This document shows positions 15,863-22,564 of a stretch of DNA of 26,513 nt, one piece after another. The translations under genes were made by a program, and so were the position numbers. The notes beneath the pieces were generated by a model that saw nothing but the letters and a program-made list of their open reading frames with translations, was not told where the DNA came from and did no database searches. The first letter of the stretch is position 1; every line of letters starts with the position of its first letter. The stretch spans positions 1 through 26,513 of IMG/VR virus record IMGVR_UViG_3300013104_000733. One strand, written 5' to 3'. Source of the DNA: a virus.

Positions 15863-16992
15863 TATGCAGCCCTTACAATGTAATTAAATGCGATATTCCT
15901 AGGGCGCATGGTTATCCATACAGAACCCTCTTTACTGTAAACTATATTACTAGCGCCTCCACTAACGCCATTATCCTGAGCAAGACTGTTTGTAAGATCT
16001 GAATTATTGGGTGCCCGATAAATACCGCCTGGCGATGCTACTGACTTAGTTACAAAGTCGGCCCCAGAATAGGCCATACCGATATAAACACCACTACTGT
16101 CAACATCACTACCGTTATAATCCATCATGCCTGTACGAAGATAAGTCGGAATCTGGGCTGCTAATAACTCACGGTCAGAATCGACTCCCCGCCCATCATC
16201 CCATCCACGAATAAACTCCCCACGTAAATCCGGTAATTTTAGTGATGGATAGGCCTTTGCCAGAAGCGGGTACTGAGCAGAGGTGATAGCTGCACCATTA
16301 CATTTTAACCAACCAGTTGGCGGGTTCGCAGATGGCCACGGAACCGGCACCCCCACCGGTAAAGCGGAGCCTTCTCCCAAACCGAGGTTTTTAAGAACCT
16401 CCGCCACCAGCCCCGCGTCTTTAATTTCTGCCAGCGCTTTAGCCGTTTGCAGATACTGGCTATGGGGATTGGCCGCATCGATATGCTTCTTCATCACGTC
16501 GTCGGTGTAGGCTTTCACCTCGATGACTTTGTCATCCACATACTGGCGCGTGGCGAGCACAACTGAAGGGTCAATTTTCAACGTGACGGCACTGGTGCTG
16601 TTCACGATCAGGATCATGCGCACGGTCTGAGTACGACCGCTGCCCTCCTGCAGTTGCGGCTTGTAGGTTTCCGCGCAGTTCGCGACGGCAATCAGCACGC
16701 CGTCGGCGTCATACAGGCCAATCTCACGGATCCAGAAGCCGCCTTCGCCTTCAGGGATAATCTGTTCAGCGATAATCTGGCTGCTGTTCGCGGCATCCAC
16801 CTTCAGCGAATTCAGCGCGGCACGGCGCTTTTCGCCCACCAGTTTGGTCTGCGCAGGATCGGGCGTAGGCAAAACACCGCCGCCGTCACCCACCGCCATC
16901 TGGGTAATCTGCAGTTGGGTTCCCAGGGCCGCGGCATTGGCCAGCTTTGCCGCGCCCTGATTGGTCAGTAGGGCAAAATATTTCGTTGTCAT
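15862..16992 (-). CDS. H: Tail fibre H, expressed version
   Basis: Receptor-binding fibre, 376 residues, much shorter than P2 gpH (669). Residues 1-150 form the baseplate-attaching tail-collar domain of the DUF3751 type (KYFALLTNQGAAKLANAAAL, GGFWIREIGLYDADG). Residues about 165-200 form a helical linker, and NLGLGE (about 200-205) is the crossover point. The variable C-terminus has a collar domain (PTGWLKCNGAAITSAQYPLL, LPDLRGEFIRGWDDGRGVDS) and ends MRPRNIAFNYIVRAA. The ATG overlaps the stop of I (ATGA). Only the C-terminal 174 residues lie inside the invertible segment, so inversion leaves the attachment part constant and changes the binding tip. Confidence 0.93.
   Translation of the reverse strand: MTTKYFALLTNQGAAKLANAAALGTQLQITQMAVGDGGGVLPTPDPAQTKLVGEKRRAALNSLKVDAANSSQIIAEQIIPEGEGGFWIREIGLYDADGVLIAVANCAETYKPQLQEGSGRTQTVRMILIVNSTSAVTLKIDPSVVLATRQYVDDKVIEVKAYTDDVMKKHIDAANPHSQYLQTAKALAEIKDAGLVAEVLKNLGLGEGSALPVGVPVPWPSANPPTGWLKCNGAAITSAQYPLLAKAYPSLKLPDLRGEFIRGWDDGRGVDSDRELLAAQIPTYLRTGMMDYNGSDVDSSGVYIGMAYSGADFVTKSVASPGGIYRAPNNSDLTNSLAQDNGVSGGASNIVYSKEGSVWITMRPRNIAFNYIVRAA
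16372..16397 (+). other. Crossover site of the fibre switch (within H)
   Basis: The arm TTCTCCCAAACC, central GA and arm GGTTTTTAAGAA form a near-palindromic 26-base site inside the H coding sequence. Its inner 19 bases are the reverse complement of 14128-14146. Recombination between the two would invert about 2.25 kb (14135-16384). Confidence 0.87.
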
Positions 16993-17597
16993 GCTCTCAC
17001 TTCCGTCAGGTCAATAAGATGGACCGCTGCGCCGGTGTAACCGGAACCGCCTGCGGTGATAACTTCAGGTGTATAGGGGTAAACAGTAAGCTCATCGCCA
17101 CTGTAACTGGCGGCCGCAACAGGAACGGTGCCGGTGCTGTCCAGGTTGATGGATAACCCAGTCAGGTGGCGACTCACCGGCTTGGCATCGGCAATCAGCC
17201 GCTCCAGCTCGTTGTACATCGCTTCGGTAATACCGGTTTCCAGTACGCCGACATCAAGGCGAAAGGTGCCGGGCGCTTCATTGGTTTGCCACCATTCCTT
17301 AATGCGAATCAGGTAGCCCAGTGGCTCCACCACACGACGCAGCGACCCAATCGTCCCTTTGTGTTTATGGATATATTCCGATGCAGCAACCACGCTGCGT
17401 TTCGTGCTTTCGCTCCAGCCCGAATCCCAACGATCCACCGACCAGGCCCAGGCCAGGTAAGGCAGTAGCTCCACCGGACAGGTCTGCGAATTCCATAACT
17501 GGCGCAAAGGAACAGGAATGGATTCCAGCGCTGCGCAGGCTTCAGCCGCGGCAACTTCCAGGGCTGATGAACCCGTTGGCAGCAGGCGTTTACTCAT
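16989..17597 (-). CDS. I: Baseplate protein I
   Basis: Homologue of P2 gpI (tail formation, baseplate wedge). The 202 residues contain the family block LPYLAWAWSVDRWDSGWSES followed by KRSVVAASEYIHKHKGTIGS and VEPLGYLIRIKEWW, and then RLIADAKPVSRHLTGLSI. It overlaps J by eight bases and H by four, so J-I-H are coupled. P2 gpI is 176 residues; the extra length is a C-terminal tail with SYSGDELTVYPYTPEVI. Confidence 0.93.
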   Translation of the reverse strand: MSKRLLPTGSSALEVAAAEACAALESIPVPLRQLWNSQTCPVELLPYLAWAWSVDRWDSGWSESTKRSVVAASEYIHKHKGTIGSLRRVVEPLGYLIRIKEWWQTNEAPGTFRLDVGVLETGITEAMYNELERLIADAKPVSRHLTGLSINLDSTGTVPVAAASYSGDELTVYPYTPEVITAGGSGYTGAAVHLIDLTEVRA

Positions 17598-18498
17598 CGG
17601 AACCTCCTACCGTGATCTGGTAGCCGGTGCAGAACGCCGCCTGGGTTTTATCCAGCACCACATCGGCCACCGGCTGGGCCAGTTCGACGCGCTGTACACC
17701 TTCTACATGTAGCGCGGCATACAGCGCAGACTTGCGAATATCGCGGCCTAAACGTGCCTGGGTGTTTACAAATGCCTTGAGCTTCGCCTCGGATGCGGCA
17801 CGGATGGGCTCCGCCTCGGGACCGGGATACAAATACAGCGTGGCGTCAACGCGGTAATCCACAATCTGAGCCGACTGGACGGTAACCCGGTCAGCAACCG
17901 GACGGACATCTTCGTCATTTAGCGCGGAATTCACGATCGCCAGCAGGTCGCTGCCCGCCGCACCGTTGCCTTCGCGGGACAGCACGGTAATCGTGACGCT
18001 GGCGGGAGAGGGACTGATAGCCGAAGCATCGGCTACGCGGCCATCGGCGCTACGAGCATGAAATTCGTAAGCACCGGACGGCCCCGCAACACTCAGCCCT
18101 TCAAACGCGGCGGCAATGCGGGCACGGAAGTCTTCATCCCGCTCCATTACCGCCTCAACGGGCGGCGTAGCGGTATTATCCGCCGGCGTCAGCACCAGCC
18201 GCGTCACGCCGTTGTTGGCGCCCAGTTGATCCAGATCGCTGCCGTTGGCCCAGGCCACCATCACCGCCTTGGCCGCCTCGTTGATGCGCTGACGCAGAAT
18301 GACTTCCCGGTAGGCGTTCTCCTGCAGGAGTTTCACCAGCGGGTCGGACTCCAGCGCCAGAACCCGGGCAACCGATGCCTGCTCGTCTGCAGGATAGAGC
18401 GAAATCAAGGTGGCTTTGCGTTCGGCAAGCAGCGTTTCATAGTCCAGCGTTTCCACCACGTTTGGCGCAGGCAGCTGGCTCAGATCGATAGTAGGCAT
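17590..18498 (-). CDS. J: Baseplate protein J
   Basis: Baseplate wedge protein at the edge of the baseplate, required to close the hub-wedge complex. The 302 residues (P2 302) have the N-terminal TIDLSQLPAPNVVETLDYET and the core LLQENAYREVILRQRINEAA. ANGSDLDQLGANNGVTRLV and GPSGAYEFHARSADGRVADA follow, all typical of the gpJ family. It starts three bases after W. Confidence 0.95.
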   Translation of the reverse strand: MPTIDLSQLPAPNVVETLDYETLLAERKATLISLYPADEQASVARVLALESDPLVKLLQENAYREVILRQRINEAAKAVMVAWANGSDLDQLGANNGVTRLVLTPADNTATPPVEAVMERDEDFRARIAAAFEGLSVAGPSGAYEFHARSADGRVADASAISPSPASVTITVLSREGNGAAGSDLLAIVNSALNDEDVRPVADRVTVQSAQIVDYRVDATLYLYPGPEAEPIRAASEAKLKAFVNTQARLGRDIRKSALYAALHVEGVQRVELAQPVADVVLDKTQAAFCTGYQITVGGSDE

Positions 18499-18501
18499 GA
18501 T

Positions 18502-18852
18502 TCAACTCACAGGGACGGTTAACGAAAAATCCTGCGCGGTGTCCGCACGGTTGCCGGTGATTTCCACCACCATCCCGCCGTCAAACGCAGATTCAAAATT
18601 AATGGCAGTCAGGCTGATGCGCGGCTCCCACTGCAGGATCGCCATATAACAGGCCGACATGATTTGCAGGCGCAACCGGTCGTTCTGCGGCTGGTCGATT
18701 AGCGCCGACAACAGTGACCCGTAGTTACGGCGCATCACCCGCGATCCCAGCGGCGTCGTCAGAATGTCACGGACGGACTGGCGGATATGCTCCAACTCAA
18801 CGAGGGTTACGCCTGTTTCGCGGCTCATGCCGGTGTAGCGTGCTGTTGTCAT
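18502..18852 (-). CDS. W: Baseplate protein W (gp25-like)
   Basis: 116 residues (P2 115) homologous to T4 gp25, which nucleates sheath assembly on the baseplate. Conserved parts are TLVELEHIRQSVRDILTTPL, GSRVMRRNYGSLLSALIDQP and WEPRISLTAINFE. The start ATG at 18852 overlaps the stop of V (ATGA). The frame is open further upstream, but that stretch is antisense to V and has no family match. Confidence 0.95.
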   Translation of the reverse strand: MTTARYTGMSRETGVTLVELEHIRQSVRDILTTPLGSRVMRRNYGSLLSALIDQPQNDRLRLQIMSACYMAILQWEPRISLTAINFESAFDGGMVVEITGNRADTAQDFSLTVPVS

Positions 18853-19433
18853 AATGGTGCTCCTGTGGTGCCACCGCTGTCGCCCGGATGCTGGTGCGTA
18901 TGCAGCACTTTGCCGTTGGAGGCGAAGCTGCCGCCGCTGTGCGACACATCGCCCTTCATGGTGCCACCCTGGGTCACTTCCAGCGTGGCGGTTTTCAGTA
19001 ACGTGGTGCACTCCACCTCTGGCGTATCCAGCAGGATTTTGACAGCCGCCTTGATCGTCGCCGTCTGAATCCCTTCGGCTTTCAGCGCGCCGGTTGCAGG
19101 CTCGTATTCAATGACCGCGCCATCGGGAAAAGAGTAGTGCAGCGCATCGGCAGAGGCCGAGGGCGCCGGGCTGGCGTCAGAGAACACGCCGGGTAACACG
19201 AAGCCGCTGTTCAGCTCACCGCCCAGGCTTAAGATCAGCACCTGCTCGCCTGGCGACGGCGCATTCCATGAACGGGTTCTTCCCGCCCGGGCACTTAGCC
19301 AGTGCAGCCAGTCAGTGGTGTTATCGCCGGTTTTTACCCGGCAGGTTCCCGCCTCCAGATTGATGGCGGCAACGGTGCCAATGCGGACCATGTTGCGCAG
19401 CAAGCGCTTGATTTCTAATATTTGCTCGTTCAT
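18849..19433 (-). CDS. V: Baseplate spike protein V
   Basis: Central spike that punctures the target membrane. The 194 residues (P2 211) begin with an OB-fold domain (RIGTVAAINLEAGTCRVKTG, SPGEQVLILSLGGELNSG), then a beta-helix spike. The end HTHQHPGDSGGTTGAPL carries the paired histidines that bind iron in the P2 spike tip. It heads the V-W-J-I-H-G block. A late promoter would be expected upstream, in a gap of only 92 bases, but I could not identify one. Confidence 0.95.
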   Translation of the reverse strand: MNEQILEIKRLLRNMVRIGTVAAINLEAGTCRVKTGDNTTDWLHWLSARAGRTRSWNAPSPGEQVLILSLGGELNSGFVLPGVFSDASPAPSASADALHYSFPDGAVIEYEPATGALKAEGIQTATIKAAVKILLDTPEVECTTLLKTATLEVTQGGTMKGDVSHSGGSFASNGKVLHTHQHPGDSGGTTGAPL

Positions 19434-19519
19434 GGCATTAGTTTCTCGTTGCAGGAGAAAAGCGGCAATCGAATGCCGTTTACCCAGGGATGGCTAAACA
19501 GCGCGTCAGCGGATAAGGG
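19430..19519 (-). other. 29-codon open frame coupled to V, where gene S should be
   Basis: Between R and V a frame opens right after a TAA (19520-19522) and runs 29 codons (SADALFSHPWVNGIRLPLFS...) to a TGA overlapping the V start. It has no start codon of a usual type. The ATGA junction is what a real upstream gene would show. It may be the end of a deleted gene or chance. P2 gene S (tail completion, about 150 residues) is not present in this 92-base gap. Confidence 0.25.
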
Positions 19520-19525
19520 TTATCG

Positions 19526-19993
19526 TTATGTTTTCCATTCGCTGACTAGCTTGCCTTTGATGTACAACTGCCAGGGGCGCTCAACATTTTCCGGCATAGC
19601 CGGTTCTGGCAGATGCGTGATGTGTAATGCGCCGTTCTGCTGCTCAACCCAGACGCGTTCGGTCAGTTGCAGAGTGATATTCACCTTACTGCGCCCATCG
19701 CCGGTTGCCTCAAGGGTGAAGGTAAAGCCGGTGCGACGTTTCTCATCCGAAACCATGATGTCGGGCTGGTTTTCCCGAAGCCATGTCAGCAGGGGAACCA
19801 TGATCAGATCGATATCCTCTGCGAAGTCAGTAATCGTGACGGCCAGCTGGAAGTGGTATTCAAACGACAGCGAGCTGGCCAGCGTGGAAACCAGGTTTCC
19901 GGACTGAATCGCTATCGTCAGGTTGTCAGGATTTTGCTGAAGCAGCGGAACGCTGTTTATCAGCACCTGGCGTAGTTGGTTCGCTTTCAACAT
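19526..19993 (-). CDS. R: Tail completion protein R
   Basis: 155 residues, exactly the length of P2 gpR. Matches include LASSLSFEYHFQLAVTITDF, VPLLTWLRENQPDIMVSDEK and the C-terminal RPWQLYIKGKLVSEW (P2 RPMELYINGELVSKW). Two consecutive ATG codons (19996, 19993) follow AGGAG; the second agrees with P2. The protein acts at the head-proximal end of the tail. R is kept while its usual partner S is missing, which fits a tail that no longer joins a head. Confidence 0.93.
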   Translation of the reverse strand: MLKANQLRQVLINSVPLLQQNPDNLTIAIQSGNLVSTLASSLSFEYHFQLAVTITDFAEDIDLIMVPLLTWLRENQPDIMVSDEKRRTGFTFTLEATGDGRSKVNITLQLTERVWVEQQNGALHITHLPEPAMPENVERPWQLYIKGKLVSEWKT

Positions 19994-20246
19994 CATGCTG
20001 CTCCTGGCACGCTTTAATCATCTCAATCTGCAACCCGCACGATGCGAGCGCAGCCTCTAACTGGCGGTTATCCGCCGCCAAATCACCCTGCGTCTGCAGG
20101 TTGTTTTCCGGAATGGGGCAACTTGTCACGCGTGGACAACCAGTCCAGATAATCTCGGGCATTGCTGAAGGCCGGACGGCTGTGCAGCCGGATAACGTCA
20201 GCAGGCAAAGCAGCAGCGCTCCAGGCACGTAAAGCGGGATTGGCAT
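19926..20246 (-). CDS. lysC: LysC / Rz1-like outer-membrane spanin lipoprotein
   Basis: 106 residues starting at ATG 20246 behind GAAGAG. The N-terminus has a lipoprotein signal PLYVPGALLLCLLTLSGC with the lipobox LSGC, so the mature protein is anchored in the outer membrane and exposed to the periplasm. It starts inside lysB in another frame, the embedded arrangement of Rz/Rz1 pairs. It overlaps the start of R by about 70 bases. Together with LysB it would fuse the inner and outer membranes at the last step of lysis. It is somewhat long for Rz1 and ends in a polar tail. Confidence 0.88.
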   Translation of the reverse strand: MPIPLYVPGALLLCLLTLSGCTAVRPSAMPEIIWTGCPRVTSCPIPENNLQTQGDLAADNRQLEAALASCGLQIEMIKACQEQHDVESEPTTPGADKQRSAASAKS

Positions 20247-20517
20247 CGGTTTCTCTTCTGATAATGGTTTCACGATGGAGCGCCTGCGCGCTGGCCTGGT
20301 TCTGAAGCAGCCGCAGCGCCGCCTCACGTTTTCGGCTAGCCTGGATATCCGCATCGAGTTGGGCCAGCGCCTTGTCCCGGCTGCTGACGTCAGCCGCCAG
20401 CGTACTCACCCTGCGCTGTGCCTCATCCCGTTGATGAGTCATCACGCTAAGGCGCCAGCCGGTTAAGCCCAGGGCAATAAGCAAAATGGCGATCGCCAGT
20501 GCAACCAGTCGCATCAT
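20083..20517 (-). CDS. lysB: LysB / Rz-like inner-membrane spanin
   Basis: About 144 residues from the ATG at 20517 (a second ATG at 20514), preceded by AAAAGGAG. One N-terminal transmembrane helix (LVALAIAILLIALGLTGWRL) is followed by a periplasmic coiled coil (residues about 30-95, HQRDEAQRRVSTLAADVSSR) and a proline-containing end. This is the membrane-spanning partner of LysC. The start overlaps the endolysin stop codon. Confidence 0.9.
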   Translation of the reverse strand: MMRLVALAIAILLIALGLTGWRLSVMTHQRDEAQRRVSTLAADVSSRDKALAQLDADIQASRKREAALRLLQNQASAQALHRETIIRRETDANPALRAWSAAALPADVIRLHSRPAFSNARDYLDWLSTRDKLPHSGKQPADAG

Positions 20518-21023
20518 GCCGCTCCTTTTAAACACCACGCCATTTCGCGCTGGCGACGGTTATCCAGGCCCGGGTTGTAGGTGCCTTTGACATATACCCA
20601 GCGCTTAAGCTGCAGGCAGGCATCGTGCCAGCGGCCGCTGTTGATCAATCCCGCCAGCGTTGAGTGACAGGCGGCGTGCACGCCAACGTTAAAACCGAAT
20701 GACACCACCGCGTCATAAACCTGGTACGGCATTTCACGTGGCATGCACTGGTCGATCCCGCGTTCAACGCGCATCACGTCGTAAACCAGGTTTACTGCGG
20801 CCTGGCGCTCGTTCACCACGCTGGTCGGGGTAACACCTTGCGTGTGACCAATGCCGTTGGTCCAGACGCCGGCGCTGCACTGATAGGGCGAGGTGCGGCA
20901 GCCTTCTGCATCGGCAATCAGCTTCAGGCCGGCTTCAGAGGTTTTCAGCATGTTGATTTGCGGTAGCAACGCGGCCAGGGCCAGTACGGCCGCCACGGCG
21001 CAACGTTTAGCGGTCTGGCTCAA
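20514..21023 (-). CDS. SAR-type GH24 endolysin
   Basis: Cuts peptidoglycan glycosidic bonds to release the particles. Starting at TTG 21023 (AGGGG upstream, overlapping the holin gene) it has 169 residues. A weakly hydrophobic N-terminal segment (CAVAAVLALAALLPQI) is typical of a signal-arrest-release anchor, allowing Sec export without a holin pore. The catalytic Glu is in ADAEGC, followed by Cys eight residues later (PYQCSAG) and Thr in GIGHT, giving Glu-8-Cys-5-Thr where T4 lysozyme has Glu-8-Asp-5-Thr. This is not the P2 gpK type, so the lysis module has been exchanged relative to P2. Confidence 0.9.
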   Translation of the reverse strand: MSQTAKRCAVAAVLALAALLPQINMLKTSEAGLKLIADAEGCRTSPYQCSAGVWTNGIGHTQGVTPTSVVNERQAAVNLVYDVMRVERGIDQCMPREMPYQVYDAVVSFGFNVGVHAACHSTLAGLINSGRWHDACLQLKRWVYVKGTYNPGLDNRRQREMAWCLKGAA

Positions 21024-21231
21024 AGTTAAGCCCCTGTAAGTTGCGCTGCTGTAGCTCGTAAGTTTTGCGACGGTAGTGCCAGTTGATAAAAAACGTCGCA
21101 ACGTTGGTGCACATGGTCAAAACGGCGACGCCAGAGCCAACCATAAAGGCGATATCCTGCGGTGTGTGACGTCCAAACCACATCAGGACGATCCCGATGA
21201 GGTAATTAATCAGAGAACTGATTTTTTCCAT
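21007..21231 (-). CDS. Phage holin (two-helix type)
   Basis: 74 residues with start ATG at 21231, five bases after X. Two hydrophobic helices, ISSLINYLIGIVLMWFG and IAFMVGSGVAVLTMCTNVATFFI, are followed by a basic cytoplasmic tail WHYRRKTYELQQ. It occupies the place of P2 gene Y. Working with the SAR endolysin it would act as a pinholin or holin that depolarises the membrane and sets lysis time. The frame overlaps the endolysin start. Confidence 0.87.
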   Translation of the reverse strand: MEKISSLINYLIGIVLMWFGRHTPQDIAFMVGSGVAVLTMCTNVATFFINWHYRRKTYELQQRNLQGLNFEPDR

Positions 21232-21236
21232 TGGCG

Positions 21237-21440
21237 CTAATCCCACAGATTGAGGGTTTCACCCGTGGCCGCCTGAGGCAGCTCCGGTAACACCACTCTG
21301 CATCCGTGCGGTAATGTTGGGCCTTGTTCTGCCAGGCCAGGATTGGCGGCATAAACCTGTTCAACCGCCTGCTGCGTGCGTCCGTAGTAACGCCAGCAGA
21401 TCTCATCAACGGTTTCTTCCTGTTGTGCGTAAATCAGCAT
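21237..21440 (-). CDS. X: Tail protein X
   Basis: 67 residues, the same as P2 gpX, with a LysM-like fold: ETVDEICWRYYGRTQQAVEQ, VYAANPGLAEQGPTLPHG, then ETLNLWD at the end. It is needed for tail assembly. Start: ATG 21440 after AAGGGG. This is the first gene of the tail and lysis block; in P2 the gene before it is the head-completion gene L, which is absent here. Confidence 0.95.
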   Translation of the reverse strand: MLIYAQQEETVDEICWRYYGRTQQAVEQVYAANPGLAEQGPTLPHGCRVVLPELPQAATGETLNLWD

Positions 21441-22130
21441 TGATTGGCCCCTTATGAGCGTAAAAGCCATGGTCGAGTAGGCGATAAGTTGAGAACATCC
21501 GCTGTCGTGGTGACAGGCAATAAAGGCCCCGTTGGCCAACAGAAACCTGTTCAGAGAATTGCACCGTCGGGCCACCAAACCGCCCTGAAGCCGAATCCGG
21601 ATAACCCGGATACGCGATGTGCATTGGCCTTCGCGCAGAGCGATCCAGAGATTGCTGTGCCTGCCGCTTGTCAGAAGTAGTGTGTGCCTCAGCAGGCGCT
21701 TGCTCAACGCAAGGCCGTCCGCTCAAGGCTGGGCGGGCAGAGGGTTACACCCTGGATGCGGGCGCCGATGGAAGGGTCGCGAAAGCGCTGGGATGACGTG
21801 AGCGTATTTGCTTTCACAGCGACGACCGGGAGAGGTCGTAAGCCAGCAACAGGAAAGGGGCAGTAACCAAAAGATTGCCGCGAACGCTGACAGGAAAGCG
21901 GCCGGGATAACGTTATTCAGTAAAGGTGGGGGAAGACTACGCCTGGCGAACAGGGGTTGCTGCAAACGCCTGCAGGCAGCAGATGCCCGGCGTTTTCGGT
22001 CGGTCATGACGCAATGTCAGCGATAAAACGTACTGGCGCGGTTTTGCTGTTGCCCGCGCCTGAACCCTCTCATCCGTTAAGATGGCTCAGGCAACGGACA
22101 ACCGTCCTGATGTCACAGTGAACGCGTCGC
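21441..22130. other. 690-base stretch without a convincing gene (site of the missing head genes)
   Basis: Open frames exist on both strands but they overlap each other in GC-rich DNA, lack good ribosome-binding sites and match no phage gene I know. In P2 this interval would hold cos and Q, P, O, N, M, L (about 6 kb). I found no portal, terminase, scaffold, capsid or completion motif and no sequence resembling the P2 cos end. The promoter for X and the lysis genes must lie here; I could not identify an Ogr dyad with confidence. Confidence 0.7.
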
Positions 22131-22132
22131 CA

Positions 22133-22327
22133 TCATGATTTTTTTAAAGGCGTCGCCGCAAAGACAACAGAAAAGTGGTTATCGGAAAGGGTGTAGTTCG
22201 CAGCGATTTCAGCGATCAAATTTAACGCGATTTCCCTGTCACGCTCCCGGCAGGCTCCTTCACTGGTAAGCCTGGCGATAAGTTCGACGCGTTCAAGCAT
22301 GACTCGCTCATGTAATTCATTTCCCAC
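22133..22327 (-). CDS. Small SOS-controlled gene in the position of tum (DinI-like?)
   Basis: 64 residues if started at the GTG at 22327, which has GGGGGAGG six bases upstream. The open frame reaches an ATG at 22357, but that lies inside the LexA box and is not plausible. The protein (ERVELIARLTSEGACRERDR..LIAEIAANY, DNHFSVVFAA) roughly follows the pattern of DinI-like proteins (short strand, two helices, SVxxAA strand), which is only a weak match. In 186 and Fels-2 the LexA-controlled antirepressor gene tum lies at this place beside gene A. A role in induction or tuning of SOS is inferred from position and LexA box, not from sequence. Confidence 0.6.
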   Translation of the reverse strand: MGNELHERVMLERVELIARLTSEGACRERDREIALNLIAEIAANYTLSDNHFSVVFAATPLKKS

Positions 22328-22347
22328 AATTCCCTCCCCCAAATAAA

Positions 22348-22367
22348 TACTGTACATACATACAGTA
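22348..22367. promoter_or_regulatory. LexA (SOS) box
   Basis: TACTGTACATACATACAGTA is a near-perfect 20-base palindrome differing at only two positions from the E. coli consensus TACTGTATATATATACAGTA. It ends about 20 bases before the GTG start at 22327, overlapping the expected promoter. A box this strong means tight repression and full release only after substantial DNA damage. Confidence 0.95.
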
Positions 22368-22564
22368 GCATAGCATTCATTAACTGTGGAAGCGTTTTAA
22401 GATAGTTCGTAAAAAATTATATCATGTTGATAGGCATCAACTTTTGTTGTACTGCCTGCCAGACAGGTGAAGGCACACTTACGCCAGAAGCGTAAGAAAA
22501 ATCAATAGATTTTCTTCATTTACCCATCCAAAACAGCAGGTTTTCACTCCGCCTTTTCGTCACG
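22368..22564. other. Intergenic region between gene A and the SOS gene
   Basis: No gene seen. It contains an inverted repeat GTTGAT-AGGC-ATCAAC at 22426-22441 and two adjoining hairpins: CTTACGC/GCGTAAG at 22478-22496 and an AT-rich AGAAAAATC/GATTTTCT at 22495-22515. The hairpins lie 50-90 bases after the stop of gene A and may terminate its transcript. The first repeat may be a regulatory site for the SOS gene. Confidence 0.45.

Noticed and set aside
18502-19011. A 169-residue version of W
   Set aside because: The extra 53 residues are read out of frame inside V; the ATG at 18852 with an ATGA overlap gives the family length.
21237-21707. An N-terminally extended version of X (156 residues)
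   Set aside because: Only the last 67 residues match gpX, and a good ribosome-binding site precedes the ATG at 21440.
21723-22007. A 94-codon minus-strand frame as a possible remnant head gene
   Set aside because: Arg/Pro/Cys-rich sequence without portal or terminase motifs, and overlapping open frames exist on both strands in GC-rich DNA.
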